From positions 496,001 to 560,000 of the forward strand of contig CALWVT010000001.1 of the NCBI GenBank assembly GCA_944385055.1: a stretch of DNA of 64,000 bases. The letters run 5' to 3'. This DNA comes from an uncultured Clostridia bacterium (GTDB lineage: Bacteria; Bacillota; Clostridia; Oscillospirales; Acutalibacteraceae). The position numbers were made by a program, and so were the translations under genes. The notes under the pieces were generated by a model that saw nothing but the letters and a program-made list of their open reading frames with translations, had not been told where the DNA came from and ran no database searches. This document shows positions 46,207 to 54,930 of the stretch, one piece after another (position 1 is the stretch's first letter; the number at the start of each line of letters is the position of its first letter).

Positions 46207-47898
46207 TTAACCTTTTTTCTTTGTATTGAAACTATCCTTCAGCGAAACAGAGCGGTTAAACACCAAGTGTTCCGGGGTAGAATCCAGATCAAAGCAGAAA
46301 TAGCCCTGCCGCATAAACTGAAAGGAAGCCGGCTTCTGCATCGTGCACAAATCCGGTTCGACTTTGCAGCCCTGCAGGACCTCCAGAGAATTCGGATTCA
46401 GAACCGAAAGGAAATCCTCTTCCTGGTCCGGCTCCGCCACGGTGAACAGGCTGTCATACAGCCGGACTTCCGCATCGACACAACTTGAAGCATCCACCCA
46501 ATGAATGGTGCCGCGCACTTTACGGCCATCGGGCGTATCGCCGCCACGGGTTTCCGGATCATAGGTTGCATAGACCGTTGTGACCACACCGTTTTCGTCT
46601 TTTTCACAGCCTGTGCAGCGAACGATATAGGCGGTCTTCAAACGCACCTCATTGCCGGGGAACAAACGGCGGTATCCTTTAACCGGTTCTTCCAAAAAGT
46701 CTTCGCGCTCAATCCACAGTTCCCGTGAGAACGTGACCTGACGCATACCGTCCTCCGGGCGTTCCGGATTATTTTCCACTGCAAACGTTTCGTGCTGCCC
46801 TTCCGGGTAATTCGTCAAAACCAGTTTGAGCGGGTGCAGCACAGCCATTGTGCGGCGGGCATTGGCATTCAAATCTTCCCGCAGGCAATGCTCCAAAAAG
46901 CCGTATTCGACGGTGGAATTGACCTTGGAAACACCAATGCGTTCACAGAAATTCCGAATGGACGCAGGCGTAAAGCCGCGGCGGCGCAGGCCGCACAGGG
47001 TGGGCATCCGCGGATCATCCCAGCCTTTTACAAAGCCTTCTTCCACGAGGCGGCGCAGTTTGCGCTTGCTCATGACAGTGTTATTGATGCCTAAGCGCGC
47101 GAACTCGATCTGGCGGGGCTTCGCAGGCAAATCGACATGGGCAATTACCCAGTCATACAGCGGCCGATGGTCTTCAAATTCAAGCGTGCACAGCGAATGC
47201 GTGACACCTTCCAGCGCGTCCTCGATCGGGTGCGCAAAATCGTACATCGGGTAGATGCACCACGTCGTTCCCGTGCGATGATGCGCCATATGATTGATGC
47301 GGTAAATCACCGGATCACGCATATTGAAGTTTCCGGAATTTAAATCGATCTTCGCGCGCAGCGTCATCGCGCCATCCGGGAATTCCCCGGCTTTCATGCG
47401 TGCAAAAAGGTCCAAGCTCTCCTCCACCGGGCGGTCGCGGTACGGACTCTTAGCCGGATGGGTCAAATCGCCGCGGTTTTCACGCATCTGCTCCGGCGTC
47501 AGTTCACAGACATACGCCAACCCTTTTCGGATGAGCCCGACCGCGAGCTCATACATTTTCGGAAAATAATCGGACGCATAATAAAAACGGTCATCCCAAG
47601 AAAAACCCAGCCACGCGATATCTTCCTTGATCGCGTCGACATACTCGGTATCCTCTTTTGTGGGGTTTGTGTCATCCATGCGCAGATTGCACAAACCGTT
47701 AAACTTTTCCGCCATTCCAAAGTCTACACAAATCGCCTTTGCATGGCCGATGTGCAGGTAACCGTTTGGCTCCGGCGGGAAACGTGTGTGTACACGCTGG
47801 CCGGCAAACCGCCCGTTTTCCGCGATGTCCTGCTCGATAAACGTTTGAATGAAATTGCTGCTCTCCTCCTGCGAGGGATTCTTCTGCATCGGATCCAT
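46207..47898 (-). CDS. glnS: Glutaminyl-tRNA synthetase
   Basis: Class I synthetase charging tRNA-Gln directly. 563 residues. HIGH motif in [15 protein letters not shown] near 48, KMSKS equivalent VMSKRKL near 268, and the two C-terminal beta-barrel anticodon domains (about 340-550). Many Firmicutes lack GlnRS and use GatCAB. It lies 12 bases after gltX, forming a gltX-glnS operon. Confidence 0.95.
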   Translation of the reverse strand: MDPMQKNPSQEESSNFIQTFIEQDIAENGRFAGQRVHTRFPPEPNGYLHIGHAKAICVDFGMAEKFNGLCNLRMDDTNPTKEDTEYVDAIKEDIAWLGFSWDDRFYYASDYFPKMYELAVGLIRKGLAYVCELTPEQMRENRGDLTHPAKSPYRDRPVEESLDLFARMKAGEFPDGAMTLRAKIDLNSGNFNMRDPVIYRINHMAHHRTGTTWCIYPMYDFAHPIEDALEGVTHSLCTLEFEDHRPLYDWVIAHVDLPAKPRQIEFARLGINNTVMSKRKLRRLVEEGFVKGWDDPRMPTLCGLRRRGFTPASIRNFCERIGVSKVNSTVEYGFLEHCLREDLNANARRTMAVLHPLKLVLTNYPEGQHETFAVENNPERPEDGMRQVTFSRELWIEREDFLEEPVKGYRRLFPGNEVRLKTAYIVRCTGCEKDENGVVTTVYATYDPETRGGDTPDGRKVRGTIHWVDASSCVDAEVRLYDSLFTVAEPDQEEDFLSVLNPNSLEVLQGCKVEPDLCTMQKPASFQFMRQGYFCFDLDSTPEHLVFNRSVSLKDSFNTKKKG

Positions 47899-47910
47899 CT
47901 TTCTTCCTCC

Positions 47911-49374
47911 TCACTGTGCCGCCGTTTCGAGTTTTTGGAGCCCCAGCTGCAAGCGGCGCAGAGATTCCTCTTTCCCCAAAAGCGCTAAAATCTCCATGGC
48001 GCCGCCGGGGGTAACCTTCTGCCCTGCCGCTGCAATGCGCACCGGCCATAAAAGCGTGCCGTTCTTGACGCCGAGCGTCTGCGCCAGCTGCAAAAGGTTG
48101 TCGTGCAAAACCGGCACCCGCCAATCCTCAACCTGGGAAAGATCTTCAATAGCGGCTTTGAGCATGACCGGCGCATTCTCCAGGGTGGCCTTGCTCTTCT
48201 TATTGACAAAAAGGTCGCTCCCGTACTCCGGAAGTGCTTTGAAGAAACCGAGCAGCCCCGGGATTTCCGGCAATTTTAACACGCGCGGCTGCAGCATTTC
48301 CGCCAGCACCGTCCAGTCCTTTTCCGCTTCTCCGAAAACCTCTTTAAAATACGGCATTGCGTGGCGAATGTAAACGTCCTGCGGCATCTTTTTGAGGTAT
48401 TCCCCGTTCATCCAGGTCAGCTTTTCATAGTCAAACACAGCCGGACTCTTGCTAATACCGTCAATGCGGAACGCCTTTGTGAGCTCGTCGAGTGTAAAGA
48501 GTTCCTGCGTGGAATCTTTCGGCGCCCAACCGAGCAGCGCGATATAGTTGACAATGGCTTCCGGCAAATACCCTGCCTCTACCAGATCCGCAAACCCGGT
48601 CGCACCGTGGCGCTTCGAAAGCTTACTGACGGAGCCGTCCTCATTGCGGCCCATGATCAGCGGCAGATGGACATAGGTGGGCACGTCCCAGCCGAACGCT
48701 TCATAGAGCAGATTGTATTTTGGTGTACTGGTCAAATACTCGCATCCACGCACAACATGCGTGATATGCATCAGGTGGTCGTCGATGACATTGGCAAAAT
48801 TATAGGTCGGATAGCCGTCCGATTTAATGAGGATCTGGTCTTCCAGCTCACAGTTTTCAATCGTGATCTCGCCAAACACCGCATCCGTAAACGTGGTGCT
48901 CCCCTCCAGGGGCATTTTCTGACGGATGACCCATGGCGTACCGCTTTCCAGCAGGCGTTTCACCTCTTCTTCGGGCAAATCCCGGCAATGGCGGTCATAA
49001 CCGCCGATCCCGTTCGCATCGTGCAAAGACTCCAGGCGCTCTTTCGAGCAAAAGCAGTAATATGCCTTTCCCTCTTCTATAAGCTGCTTCGCATAAGGCA
49101 AATAAAGGTCTTTGCGTGCACTCTGTACATACGGGCCATACGGGCCGCCGACATCCGGACCCTCATCATGCGTCAAGCCCACTTCTTCGAGCGTACGGTA
49201 AATAACATCCGTGGCGCCTTCGACCAGTCGCTCCTGGTCCGTGTCTTCAATGCGCAGGACAAACTTTCCCCCCTGCGACTTTGCAATCAGGTATTCATAC
49301 AGAGCCGTGCGCAGATTGCCCACATGCATAAACCCTGTGGGACTCGGCGCAAAACGCGTTCTGACCTCTTTCAT
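47911..49374 (-). CDS. gltX: Glutamyl-tRNA synthetase
   Basis: Charges tRNA-Glu. 487 residues. HIGH region PSPTGFMHVGNLRTALY at 10-26, KMSKS as SKLSKRHGA near 250, C-terminal helical anticodon domain. Cys-x-Cys of a zinc domain is only partly evident (YYCFCSKERL near 108). GAGG start at 49374, with a strong promoter upstream. Confidence 0.95.
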   Translation of the reverse strand: MKEVRTRFAPSPTGFMHVGNLRTALYEYLIAKSQGGKFVLRIEDTDQERLVEGATDVIYRTLEEVGLTHDEGPDVGGPYGPYVQSARKDLYLPYAKQLIEEGKAYYCFCSKERLESLHDANGIGGYDRHCRDLPEEEVKRLLESGTPWVIRQKMPLEGSTTFTDAVFGEITIENCELEDQILIKSDGYPTYNFANVIDDHLMHITHVVRGCEYLTSTPKYNLLYEAFGWDVPTYVHLPLIMGRNEDGSVSKLSKRHGATGFADLVEAGYLPEAIVNYIALLGWAPKDSTQELFTLDELTKAFRIDGISKSPAVFDYEKLTWMNGEYLKKMPQDVYIRHAMPYFKEVFGEAEKDWTVLAEMLQPRVLKLPEIPGLLGFFKALPEYGSDLFVNKKSKATLENAPVMLKAAIEDLSQVEDWRVPVLHDNLLQLAQTLGVKNGTLLWPVRIAAAGQKVTPGGAMEILALLGKEESLRRLQLGLQKLETAAQ

Positions 49375-49433
49375 CCTCGTCTACCTCTTTCCTTGGTGGT
49401 TCCCCTTTGCGCCGCGGCGCAGAAATCCTTTTT

Positions 49434-49462
49434 ATTATATCGAAAAAGAAAAGCCGATGCAA
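49434..49462 (-). promoter_or_regulatory. Sigma-A promoter for gltX-glnS
   Basis: Minus strand TTGCAT, 17 bases, TATAAT. About 60 bases before the gltX ATG; no T-box is seen. Confidence 0.82.
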
Positions 49463-49520
49463 TGGGTTTTGCGTGTATTGAAGCCATTTTTGCAAATGCT
49501 AGTGCCAGGAGGTGAATTTC

Positions 49521-49658
49521 ATGGAGGACAAAAAGGCCATCGAGCAGGCGATTCAGACGCTCCCTGTGAATCTACAGGAAATGATCCATCAGAGCGGAAT
49601 CCAATTCCGCAGCGCAGAAGATGTCGAGCGTTTTTGGCAAGTCATGATGCGCGGTTAA
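49521..49658 (+). CDS. Small conserved-looking protein, 45 residues
   Basis: Starts at ATG 49521 with an ideal AGGAGGTG site and ends just before a strong terminator, so it is a complete unit despite its size. The peptide is amphipathic and helical in look (MEDKKAIEQAIQTLPVNLQ at the start; ERFWQVMMRG at the end), acidic in the first half, no membrane segment and no Cys. I do not recognise a family. It is divergent from gltX. Confidence 0.65.
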   Translation: MEDKKAIEQAIQTLPVNLQEMIHQSGIQFRSAEDVERFWQVMMRG

Positions 49659-49667
49659 ACGAGGGGA

Positions 49668-49704
49668 AGCCAGCGTGCAGATGCCTGCTGGCTTTTCGTT
49701 TTTT
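49668..49704 (+). terminator. Terminator after the 45-residue gene
   Basis: AGCCAGC..GCAG / CTGC-like..GCTGGCT hairpin followed by TTTCGTTTTTTTG. Confidence 0.8.
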
Positions 49705-49745
49705 TGAAAGCATTTGAAGATTTTCGTCCACCTTTGGATCACGTC

Positions 49746-49774
49746 TTGTGCTGCAGATAAAAACATGATACAAT
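49746..49774 (+). promoter_or_regulatory. Probable promoter for the SCP2 gene
   Basis: TTGTGC, 17 bases, TACAAT; about 22 bases before the ATG. Confidence 0.6.
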
Positions 49775-49795
49775 GTCGAAAAAGGATGTGAAAAT

Positions 49796-50119
49796 ATGGC
49801 ATTTACAGAACTGTACGAGACGATGCGGGAAAAGGTCATGCGCCAAGACGTGAACCGTCTCAAAGGAAAAGACCCGTTTATTTTTCAGATCGACATCACC
49901 GGTGCGGAGGAAGGCTCTTTCTATGTGGCCTATCAGGACGGTGCCCTGACAATGGAGCCGTGTGCAAACGACGCGCGGGACGTGCGCATTCTCGTTTCCG
50001 GGGAAAATCTGCGTAAGCTGCTCAAGCACGAGCTCGACCCATTCCGCGCCTTCTTGGGCGGCAAAATCCGCGTAAAGGGAAACATCGCCAAAGTCATGGC
50101 ATTAAAAGATCTGCTGTAA
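49796..50119 (+). CDS. SCP2 sterol-carrier-domain protein
   Basis: 107-residue single-domain SCP-2 protein, a fold that binds fatty acyl or other lipids in a hydrophobic tunnel. The last part (VSGENLRKLLKHELDPFRAFLGGKIRVKG) is diagnostic. In clostridia such proteins are uncharacterised. Followed after 12 bases by an acetyltransferase, probably one operon. Confidence 0.85.
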   Translation: MAFTELYETMREKVMRQDVNRLKGKDPFIFQIDITGAEEGSFYVAYQDGALTMEPCANDARDVRILVSGENLRKLLKHELDPFRAFLGGKIRVKGNIAKVMALKDLL

Positions 50120-50131
50120 AGGGAACTCAGG

Positions 50132-50686
50132 ATGCTCACCATACGGACAATCGATAAAGCCCACGAAGCGGACCTGCAGTTAAAAAATGAGCCATTTCCG
50201 CTGTTTGGCCTTTTGCTGCCTGCTTATCAAAATGGGGCGTGGACGTATCAAGTCAAACGCTTTCCAAAGGAAAATTGCACGGAGATGTGCTTTCCCGATG
50301 AAGCATATCATTACGACGAATTATGTAAAAACAGCATTTTACTCGGCGCATATGATGGGGAGACGTGTGTCGGCCTCGCAATTTTGCGGCACAGCCAGTC
50401 CCATTTTCTGTATCTGTATGACCTAAAAGTCAATGCCGCTTACCGCAGAAAACGTATCGGCATGGCACTGTTAGACCGCGCCAAAGCTCTCGCGCAAGAG
50501 CTCGGCTACCGCGGCCTCTACACGCAGGGACAGGACAATAACTTGGGCGCATGCCTATTTTACCTCAAAAACGGCTTTGTAATTGGCGGCCTTGACACGT
50601 ATACGTACAAAGGCACCTCCCAGGAAAATAAGGCGGACGTCCTGTTTTACTACGACGCAAAGGAGCCGCGCCCGGGAATGCTATAA
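50132..50686 (+). CDS. GNAT acetyltransferase, SatA-like
   Basis: 184 residues. The acetyl-CoA region LKVNAAYRRKRIGMALLDRA (about 98-118) is a standard GNAT motif A, and NNLGACLFYLKNGFVIGGLD near 135 resembles streptothricin acetyltransferases of the SatA type. That resemblance is partial, and related GNATs act on other amines, so resistance is only one possibility. Confidence 0.8.
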   Translation: MLTIRTIDKAHEADLQLKNEPFPLFGLLLPAYQNGAWTYQVKRFPKENCTEMCFPDEAYHYDELCKNSILLGAYDGETCVGLAILRHSQSHFLYLYDLKVNAAYRRKRIGMALLDRAKALAQELGYRGLYTQGQDNNLGACLFYLKNGFVIGGLDTYTYKGTSQENKADVLFYYDAKEPRPGML

Positions 50687-50693
50687 TCAAAAC

Positions 50694-50731
50694 AAAAATG
50701 GCACAGAGTGTAAAAACGCTGTGCCATTTTT
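50694..50731. terminator. Bidirectional terminator between the two acetyltransferase genes
   Basis: AAAAATGGCACAG / CTGTGCCATTTTT hairpin between convergent genes. Confidence 0.88.
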
Positions 50732-50761
50732 ATGCGCCTATCGTAGAATACGCACGCTTTC

Positions 50762-51175
50762 TTATTTTCGAAAAATTTTCCGCATGCCGGATCCGCAATG
50801 CGCGTTTGGAATCTCTTGAAAGCCTAAGGTTTTGTAGAAGCCCTCTTTGCCCTTTTCCGCAATGAGCTGGACACTGGTTCGCCCGCCGGCCGGCGTATTC
50901 TCCTCAATGTACGCAAGCAGTCGATTCATGATTTGCGTTCCAATTCCTGCTTTCTGATAATCCGGGGCCACAACGACATCCACAATCGTATCGTACACGC
51001 CATCGCCGATGAGCCGTCCCATCCCGACAGCCTGTCCTTCTGAAACCACAAGAATTGTATATAAGCTCCGGCACAGCGCACGCGCTGTCTGTTCCTCATT
51101 AAAATTCAGCCATCCGACGCTTTCGCGCAGTTTCCGATAGTCCTCTAATCGCAGCGCATTTTCAAAATATTCCAT
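50762..51175 (-). CDS. GNAT family N-acetyltransferase
   Basis: 137 residues, compact GNAT of the YjcF/ElaA-like size. Motif A is VVAPDYQKAGIGTQIMNRL near 72-90, and KGKEGFYKTLGF near 113 closes the fold. The start at 51175 follows AAGGGAG; the longer frame upstream runs through the tRNA gene and is rejected. Substrate unknown. Confidence 0.85.
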   Translation of the reverse strand: MEYFENALRLEDYRKLRESVGWLNFNEEQTARALCRSLYTILVVSEGQAVGMGRLIGDGVYDTIVDVVVAPDYQKAGIGTQIMNRLLAYIEENTPAGGRTSVQLIAEKGKEGFYKTLGFQEIPNAHCGSGMRKIFRK

Positions 51176-51215
51176 TCGATATATTTCTCCCTTGCAAAGA
51201 ACCGCTATAAACGAA

Positions 51216-51258
51216 GAACCGCGCAGGCAAGCTATTTTGCTGCCCTGCGCGGTTTTTA
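51216..51258. terminator. Terminator downstream of tRNA-Pro
   Basis: ACCGCGCAGG(C)..CAGC / GCTG..CCTGCGCGGT hairpin directly after the tRNA 3' end; T-run better on the plus strand. Confidence 0.65.
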
Positions 51259-51260
51259 TT

Positions 51261-51336
51261 TGGTCCGAGTGGCGAGACTTGAACTCACGGCCTCTTGACC
51301 CCCAGTCAAGCGCGCTACCAACTGCGCCACACCCGG
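51261..51336 (-). tRNA. tRNA-Pro (anticodon GGG)
   Basis: 76-base cloverleaf including an encoded CCA. Acceptor CCGGGTG / CACTCGG, D arm GCGCAGTTGGTAGCGC, anticodon stem CTTGA / TCAAG with loop CTGGGGG (anticodon GGG), T arm GTGAG-TTCAAGT-CTCGC. Own promoter upstream. Confidence 0.95.
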
Positions 51337-51353
51337 ATTTCGCAACGTTTATT

Positions 51354-51382
51354 ATCATATCACAAGTGCGGGAAAAAAGCAA
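51354..51382 (-). promoter_or_regulatory. Promoter of tRNA-Pro
   Basis: Minus strand TTGCTT, 17 bases, TATGAT; predicted start about 10 bases before the mature tRNA. Confidence 0.75.
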
Positions 51383-51452
51383 GCCTTTGCTGAAGGATTT
51401 TTTATTTGCGGCGCGCCGACGACGTCAAAGTCATCTTTGATAAATAAAAATT

Positions 51453-52619
51453 TCATCGCAAACTAGCAATCCACAGCTTCCTTGCAAGGTATGCAAAGCA
51501 CACTAGACGTATCATAGCCAAAACCGAGAACGAAACCGGCATCGTGCTTCCCAGCATCGGCAGATAAGAGCACAGGGAAATACCGGTCTCTACGAAAGCA
51601 CAGAGCCCGTCGCCGCGGCTGCGCGTGCTGAACGCGTATATCCAAAGGAGCAGATCTCCCGCATACAGATAGCGATCATGCATGGAAGGCAAAAAGCAGA
51701 CGCATGTCAGGATACACCAGGCCGCAAACAACATGGTCGTCCGATTTCTCAGATCTCCACGATGCAGAACGACGGCGGCTCCAATAAAAAGGACTGCAAA
51801 TCCAAGGAGCAAAAAAGCCGGATATAATAGATTCGCGGTCTCGTTGGAAAACAGGCAAGGAAGGTTCGGACAATTATGAAAAAGCGCATTGCCTGCGCTC
51901 TTTAGTTGTGCTGCACACATATAAAACGGCAGCCACCAGGGTGCCCCTGTAAGAATGGCAGGCAGTCCAGAAAGCCATACCACCACGGGAATCGCCGCGA
52001 AATGCCAGAGGCGCATCCGGCGGTCTAGAAGGGCAAGAACCAAAAATACCGGCAGAAAAAAGAATGCCTGCATTTTGAATGCAACCCCAATTCCAAGTAA
52101 TATACAAGCTAAAAGGCCTTTGCGCTCAAGAAGTGCTGACAACGCAAACAAACAAAGCGCTGTATAAATCGCGTCGCACTGCCCCCACATACTGCTATTA
52201 AAGAAGACCGTTGGCAGAAAGAGTGTCAAAAGCGCACCCAAGACCTGTCCCATGCGGCCTGCACCACATGAAATCCGCAATAAGCGCGCCACAGCGCCTG
52301 CCAATAAAAAGTCAAACGCAATGGAAACCCCTTTTACAGCGGGCAGCGCAGGAATGCCGGCTCCCGCAAAAGGAGCCAGCAACGTCAAATAGGCCAACGT
52401 ATAATTGCAGCCTTGAAGCGGTTGGTGCAATGCATTGAGTCCTCCATTTGCTGCCAGCTGTCCATACCAATCCTGCAGAAAATACACGTAATCACTGCTT
52501 TGATAAGGAAGCAGGCAGAAACGTAGTCCCAACGCCAACACACTGCCGAAAAGCAGCACCCACAAAATCAGGCGTTTTCGCAAACCGGACATCAAGCGTT
52601 TTTCCGTTTCGGCTATCAT
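51453..52619 (-). CDS. GT87/DUF2029-like membrane glycosyltransferase
   Basis: Integral membrane protein of 388 residues with about ten hydrophobic helices. Features of polyprenyl-phosphate-sugar-dependent GT-C enzymes: an acidic pair after helix 1 (SSDYVYFLQDWY near 41), the loop SSMWGQCDAIYT near 143, and PSMHDRYLY near 315. It may transfer a hexose to an envelope glycan; donor and acceptor are unknown. The start at 52619 follows AAAGGTGA. Confidence 0.65.
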   Translation of the reverse strand: MIAETEKRLMSGLRKRLILWVLLFGSVLALGLRFCLLPYQSSDYVYFLQDWYGQLAANGGLNALHQPLQGCNYTLAYLTLLAPFAGAGIPALPAVKGVSIAFDFLLAGAVARLLRISCGAGRMGQVLGALLTLFLPTVFFNSSMWGQCDAIYTALCLFALSALLERKGLLACILLGIGVAFKMQAFFFLPVFLVLALLDRRMRLWHFAAIPVVVWLSGLPAILTGAPWWLPFYMCAAQLKSAGNALFHNCPNLPCLFSNETANLLYPAFLLLGFAVLFIGAAVVLHRGDLRNRTTMLFAAWCILTCVCFLPSMHDRYLYAGDLLLWIYAFSTRSRGDGLCAFVETGISLCSYLPMLGSTMPVSFSVLAMIRLVCFAYLARKLWIASLR

Positions 52620-52634
52620 AAGAGTCACCTTTAT

Positions 52635-53484
52635 TTAAAATAAAATAACGCCGCAAGCGAAGCCAAATAACTCCAAATGTTCAACCGCTAACTTTTGAAG
52701 AAAGGTTGCATGGTGAGAGAGTTCTTTTCTTTTTCTTGTTCCGTGTCCGAAAAGATTCTCAATTGCCTGTTCTGGATCATGGCAAAACCCAATAATCGAG
52801 AAATGGTTAGCGAACTGTTTGATGTTTGATTGATCTGAAAATTGCTTTTGCATAGGAGGATAGAGCAGCCAGCTATAGCATAGAAAGGCTTTATACTCTA
52901 TTGTCGGAAAGTATTTTGAGAAAAAGCGTTTTGCCTCTTGAAAAGATGTTTCAACCGATTGAGGACTCAGATCTGCACCTTGTTGGATATGACAGTTCAG
53001 CACAGGCGTCCCATTGGGTAATATTTCTTTTTGCCCCTTTGCAAATGTCATATACGGTTTACCAATGGTTTCCTCATCCAAGTACAGCATTTCAAAAGGT
53101 TGAAACTGCAACGTGCCAATTTGAAAGATGCCGACTTGCATGATGTGACGAAACCATATAACGTCCTCTTTTGAGATACCTGCCTTGCCGTTTTTTCGTA
53201 GTACAGGTTTGCCCGTAAAGAAACATCTCTGAACGTATCAAAAATAATCTCATCCGGAATCTCTTTGGATTTGTAGGCGTCGTACTGATGCACCAGAAGA
53301 TATGTAACAACAGCCAAACGTGTTAACGGCATACGCTTACATAAAGCAAAATGAAAATTTCCCCATGATATGCGGTTCCTGCAATTTCTTCAATCAGCTT
53401 CTCATCTTTACGAATTTTCTGTAGAACGGCTTGCTCAATTTCAGTTCGGTAATGCAATCTTGACACGATTTTTTCTAAATTCAT
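52635..53484 (-). pseudogene. Acyltransferase-domain (NAT_N/GNAT_C, DUF5596-type) gene with two frameshifts
   Basis: Three overlapping frames in order (53484 to about 53350; 53340 to about 53195; 53190 to 52635) read as one protein of about 280 residues of the uncharacterised acyltransferase-like family: FHFALCKRMPLTRLAVVTYL, then EIIFDTFRDVSLRANLYYEK, then ISKEDVIWFRH, IGTLQFQPFEML, PVLNCHIQQGADL and CYSWLLYPPM. One base is missing near 53347-53356, and one in an A-run at 53191-53196 (six A; seven would restore the frame). AT-rich compared with its neighbours. The ATG at 53484 has GGGAG. Decay or sequencing errors are both possible. Confidence 0.7.
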
Positions 53485-53613
53485 ATATGAACTCCCATAA
53501 ATCATTTCCTTAATCTTTTGATTGTTTTTAATATTTTACTGTGTCAAATAAATTTCCGAAACTATTATATTTTCAAATGAATGTTCATTCAATCGTTTTC
53601 ATACCGCCAAAGC

Positions 53614-54255
53614 TCACGCAGTCAAGGCCAGCAGATTTCGGACAGGGTATTGCGAAAGAATCACGGCGGGGGACTTTTGCAGCAGCGATTCCGGAGAAAT
53701 CGTTTCGCTGGAAACCGCATACGGCAGCACAAAATCCCGCGACGTGCCGAGGTTTAACGAAAACGTCGTACTGCCCTGCAACGATGGGTTGAGTACATTA
53801 AAAAGCTCCCATTGGCACTGCGTCGTGTAATTGGTTGCGAGCAGCGCCCATTGCTGCAAATCGATGCCGGCCTCCCCGACGTAGGGATTTGCCTGATTTT
53901 CCACGTGCACGTCTACTTCATAGATATAGTCGATCACCGGCATGGTACCATCCTTCTCGCTTTGCAGCTCCTGCGGCATGGCGTCCTCCTTGTGCAAATT
54001 ATACTTTGCAAGGAACGTATCAAGCGGCAAAAGTTCTGCGTCCGTCAGCGTTACCACATAGCCATCCATGCGTTCGGAATCTCCATAAAGGAAGAAAATA
54101 TTTTTCCCAATACCGGCCTCTTCCCCCTTCGCGTAATAGACGGAAGGCGGCGCCTTCTGCGCAGAGGCGTTGACCGCATAGATGCGCCCACCGCAGAGCA
54201 CAGCGGCCGCCAAGAGAAGGATCCCCACAAGCAAACGCTTTTTCTGTTTTTTCAT
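53614..54255 (-). CDS. Membrane-anchored or secreted protein of the ABC-2 operon
   Basis: 213 residues: basic start, one hydrophobic segment (about 8-27), then a soluble extracellular part with a beta-rich segment (DYIYEVDVHVENQANPY near 108). No lipobox and no Cys after the signal. I do not recognise the family firmly; DUF5028-like proteins next to peptide-type ABC transporters look similar. Its ATG overlaps the ATPase gene stop by 4 bases, so it belongs to the operon. Confidence 0.7.
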   Translation of the reverse strand: MKKQKKRLLVGILLLAAAVLCGGRIYAVNASAQKAPPSVYYAKGEEAGIGKNIFFLYGDSERMDGYVVTLTDAELLPLDTFLAKYNLHKEDAMPQELQSEKDGTMPVIDYIYEVDVHVENQANPYVGEAGIDLQQWALLATNYTTQCQWELFNVLNPSLQGSTTFSLNLGTSRDFVLPYAVSSETISPESLLQKSPAVILSQYPVRNLLALTA

Positions 54256-54917
54256 GATGCTTCCTCCTCAAACGGGGCGAAAAGATGGGCCTTTACGTGG
54301 CCATCTTCGAGGACAAAGATTTCGTCCGACATATGGCGCAAAATCTCTAAATCATGGCAGGAAATGAGGACCAAAGCGCCGCGGGCTTTCTGTGCCTGCA
54401 AAATCTTTTTGACGAGTTCGATCCCATCCGTGTCCAGTGCGTTTGTCGGTTCGTCCAAAATCACCAGATCCGGATTTTCCATATATGCCGCGGCAATCCC
54501 CAAACGCTGCTTCATCCCCAAAGAATATTTGCGGTAGGGACGCCGGTCGTCCGGATTGAGGCCCACTTCGCGCAGGACTTCCCGCAGATGGTCATCGTTC
54601 ACGAGCCGTTTGATGGAGGCCAATTGATGTAGGTTCTGAAACCCAGTGTATGGATCCAGAAACGCAGGATTTTCAAGCAGAAGTCCCAGGCTTTTCGGAA
54701 AGGCCAGCCGTTTTCCGAGCTCTTCCCCATCGATGAAAATACTGCCGCTCGTCGGGTAAATCAGTCCCGAAATCAAACGCATCAGCATCGTCTTTCCGGA
54801 ACCGTTAATGCCCTGCAGGCCGTAAATCTGGCCCGCATGCAGCGTTAAAGAAAGATGATCGATCACTTTGTTTTTCTTAATAATTTTGGTGACGTCTTTG
54901 CATTCGATCGTTTCCAA
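54252..54917 (-). CDS. ABC transporter ATP-binding protein
   Basis: 221-residue stand-alone ATPase. Walker A GINGSGKT near 36, signature YSLGMKQRLGIA near 128, Walker B LVILDEPTNALD near 147, H-loop ISCHD near 183. Subfamily resembles BcrA/CcmA-type export ATPases (bacitracin and lantibiotic self-protection). The start is a TTG at 54917 after AAAGGGGGA; no ATG fits. Works with the two permeases upstream. Confidence 0.88.
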   Translation of the reverse strand: METIECKDVTKIIKKNKVIDHLSLTLHAGQIYGLQGINGSGKTMLMRLISGLIYPTSGSIFIDGEELGKRLAFPKSLGLLLENPAFLDPYTGFQNLHQLASIKRLVNDDHLREVLREVGLNPDDRRPYRKYSLGMKQRLGIAAAYMENPDLVILDEPTNALDTDGIELVKKILQAQKARGALVLISCHDLEILRHMSDEIFVLEDGHVKAHLFAPFEEEAS

Positions 54918-54930
54918 CTTGAATCCCCCT

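Noticed and set aside
49487-49512. Forespore-type -10 (AATGCTA) before the 45-residue gene
   Set aside because: Transcription would begin inside the ribosome site and no -35 fits.
48361-49515. 384-codon open frame antisense to gltX
   Set aside because: Shadow of gltX; no support.
53048-53332. 94-codon ORF taken as a separate gene
   Set aside because: Its first half is the middle of the frameshifted acyltransferase; the tail is out-of-frame sequence.
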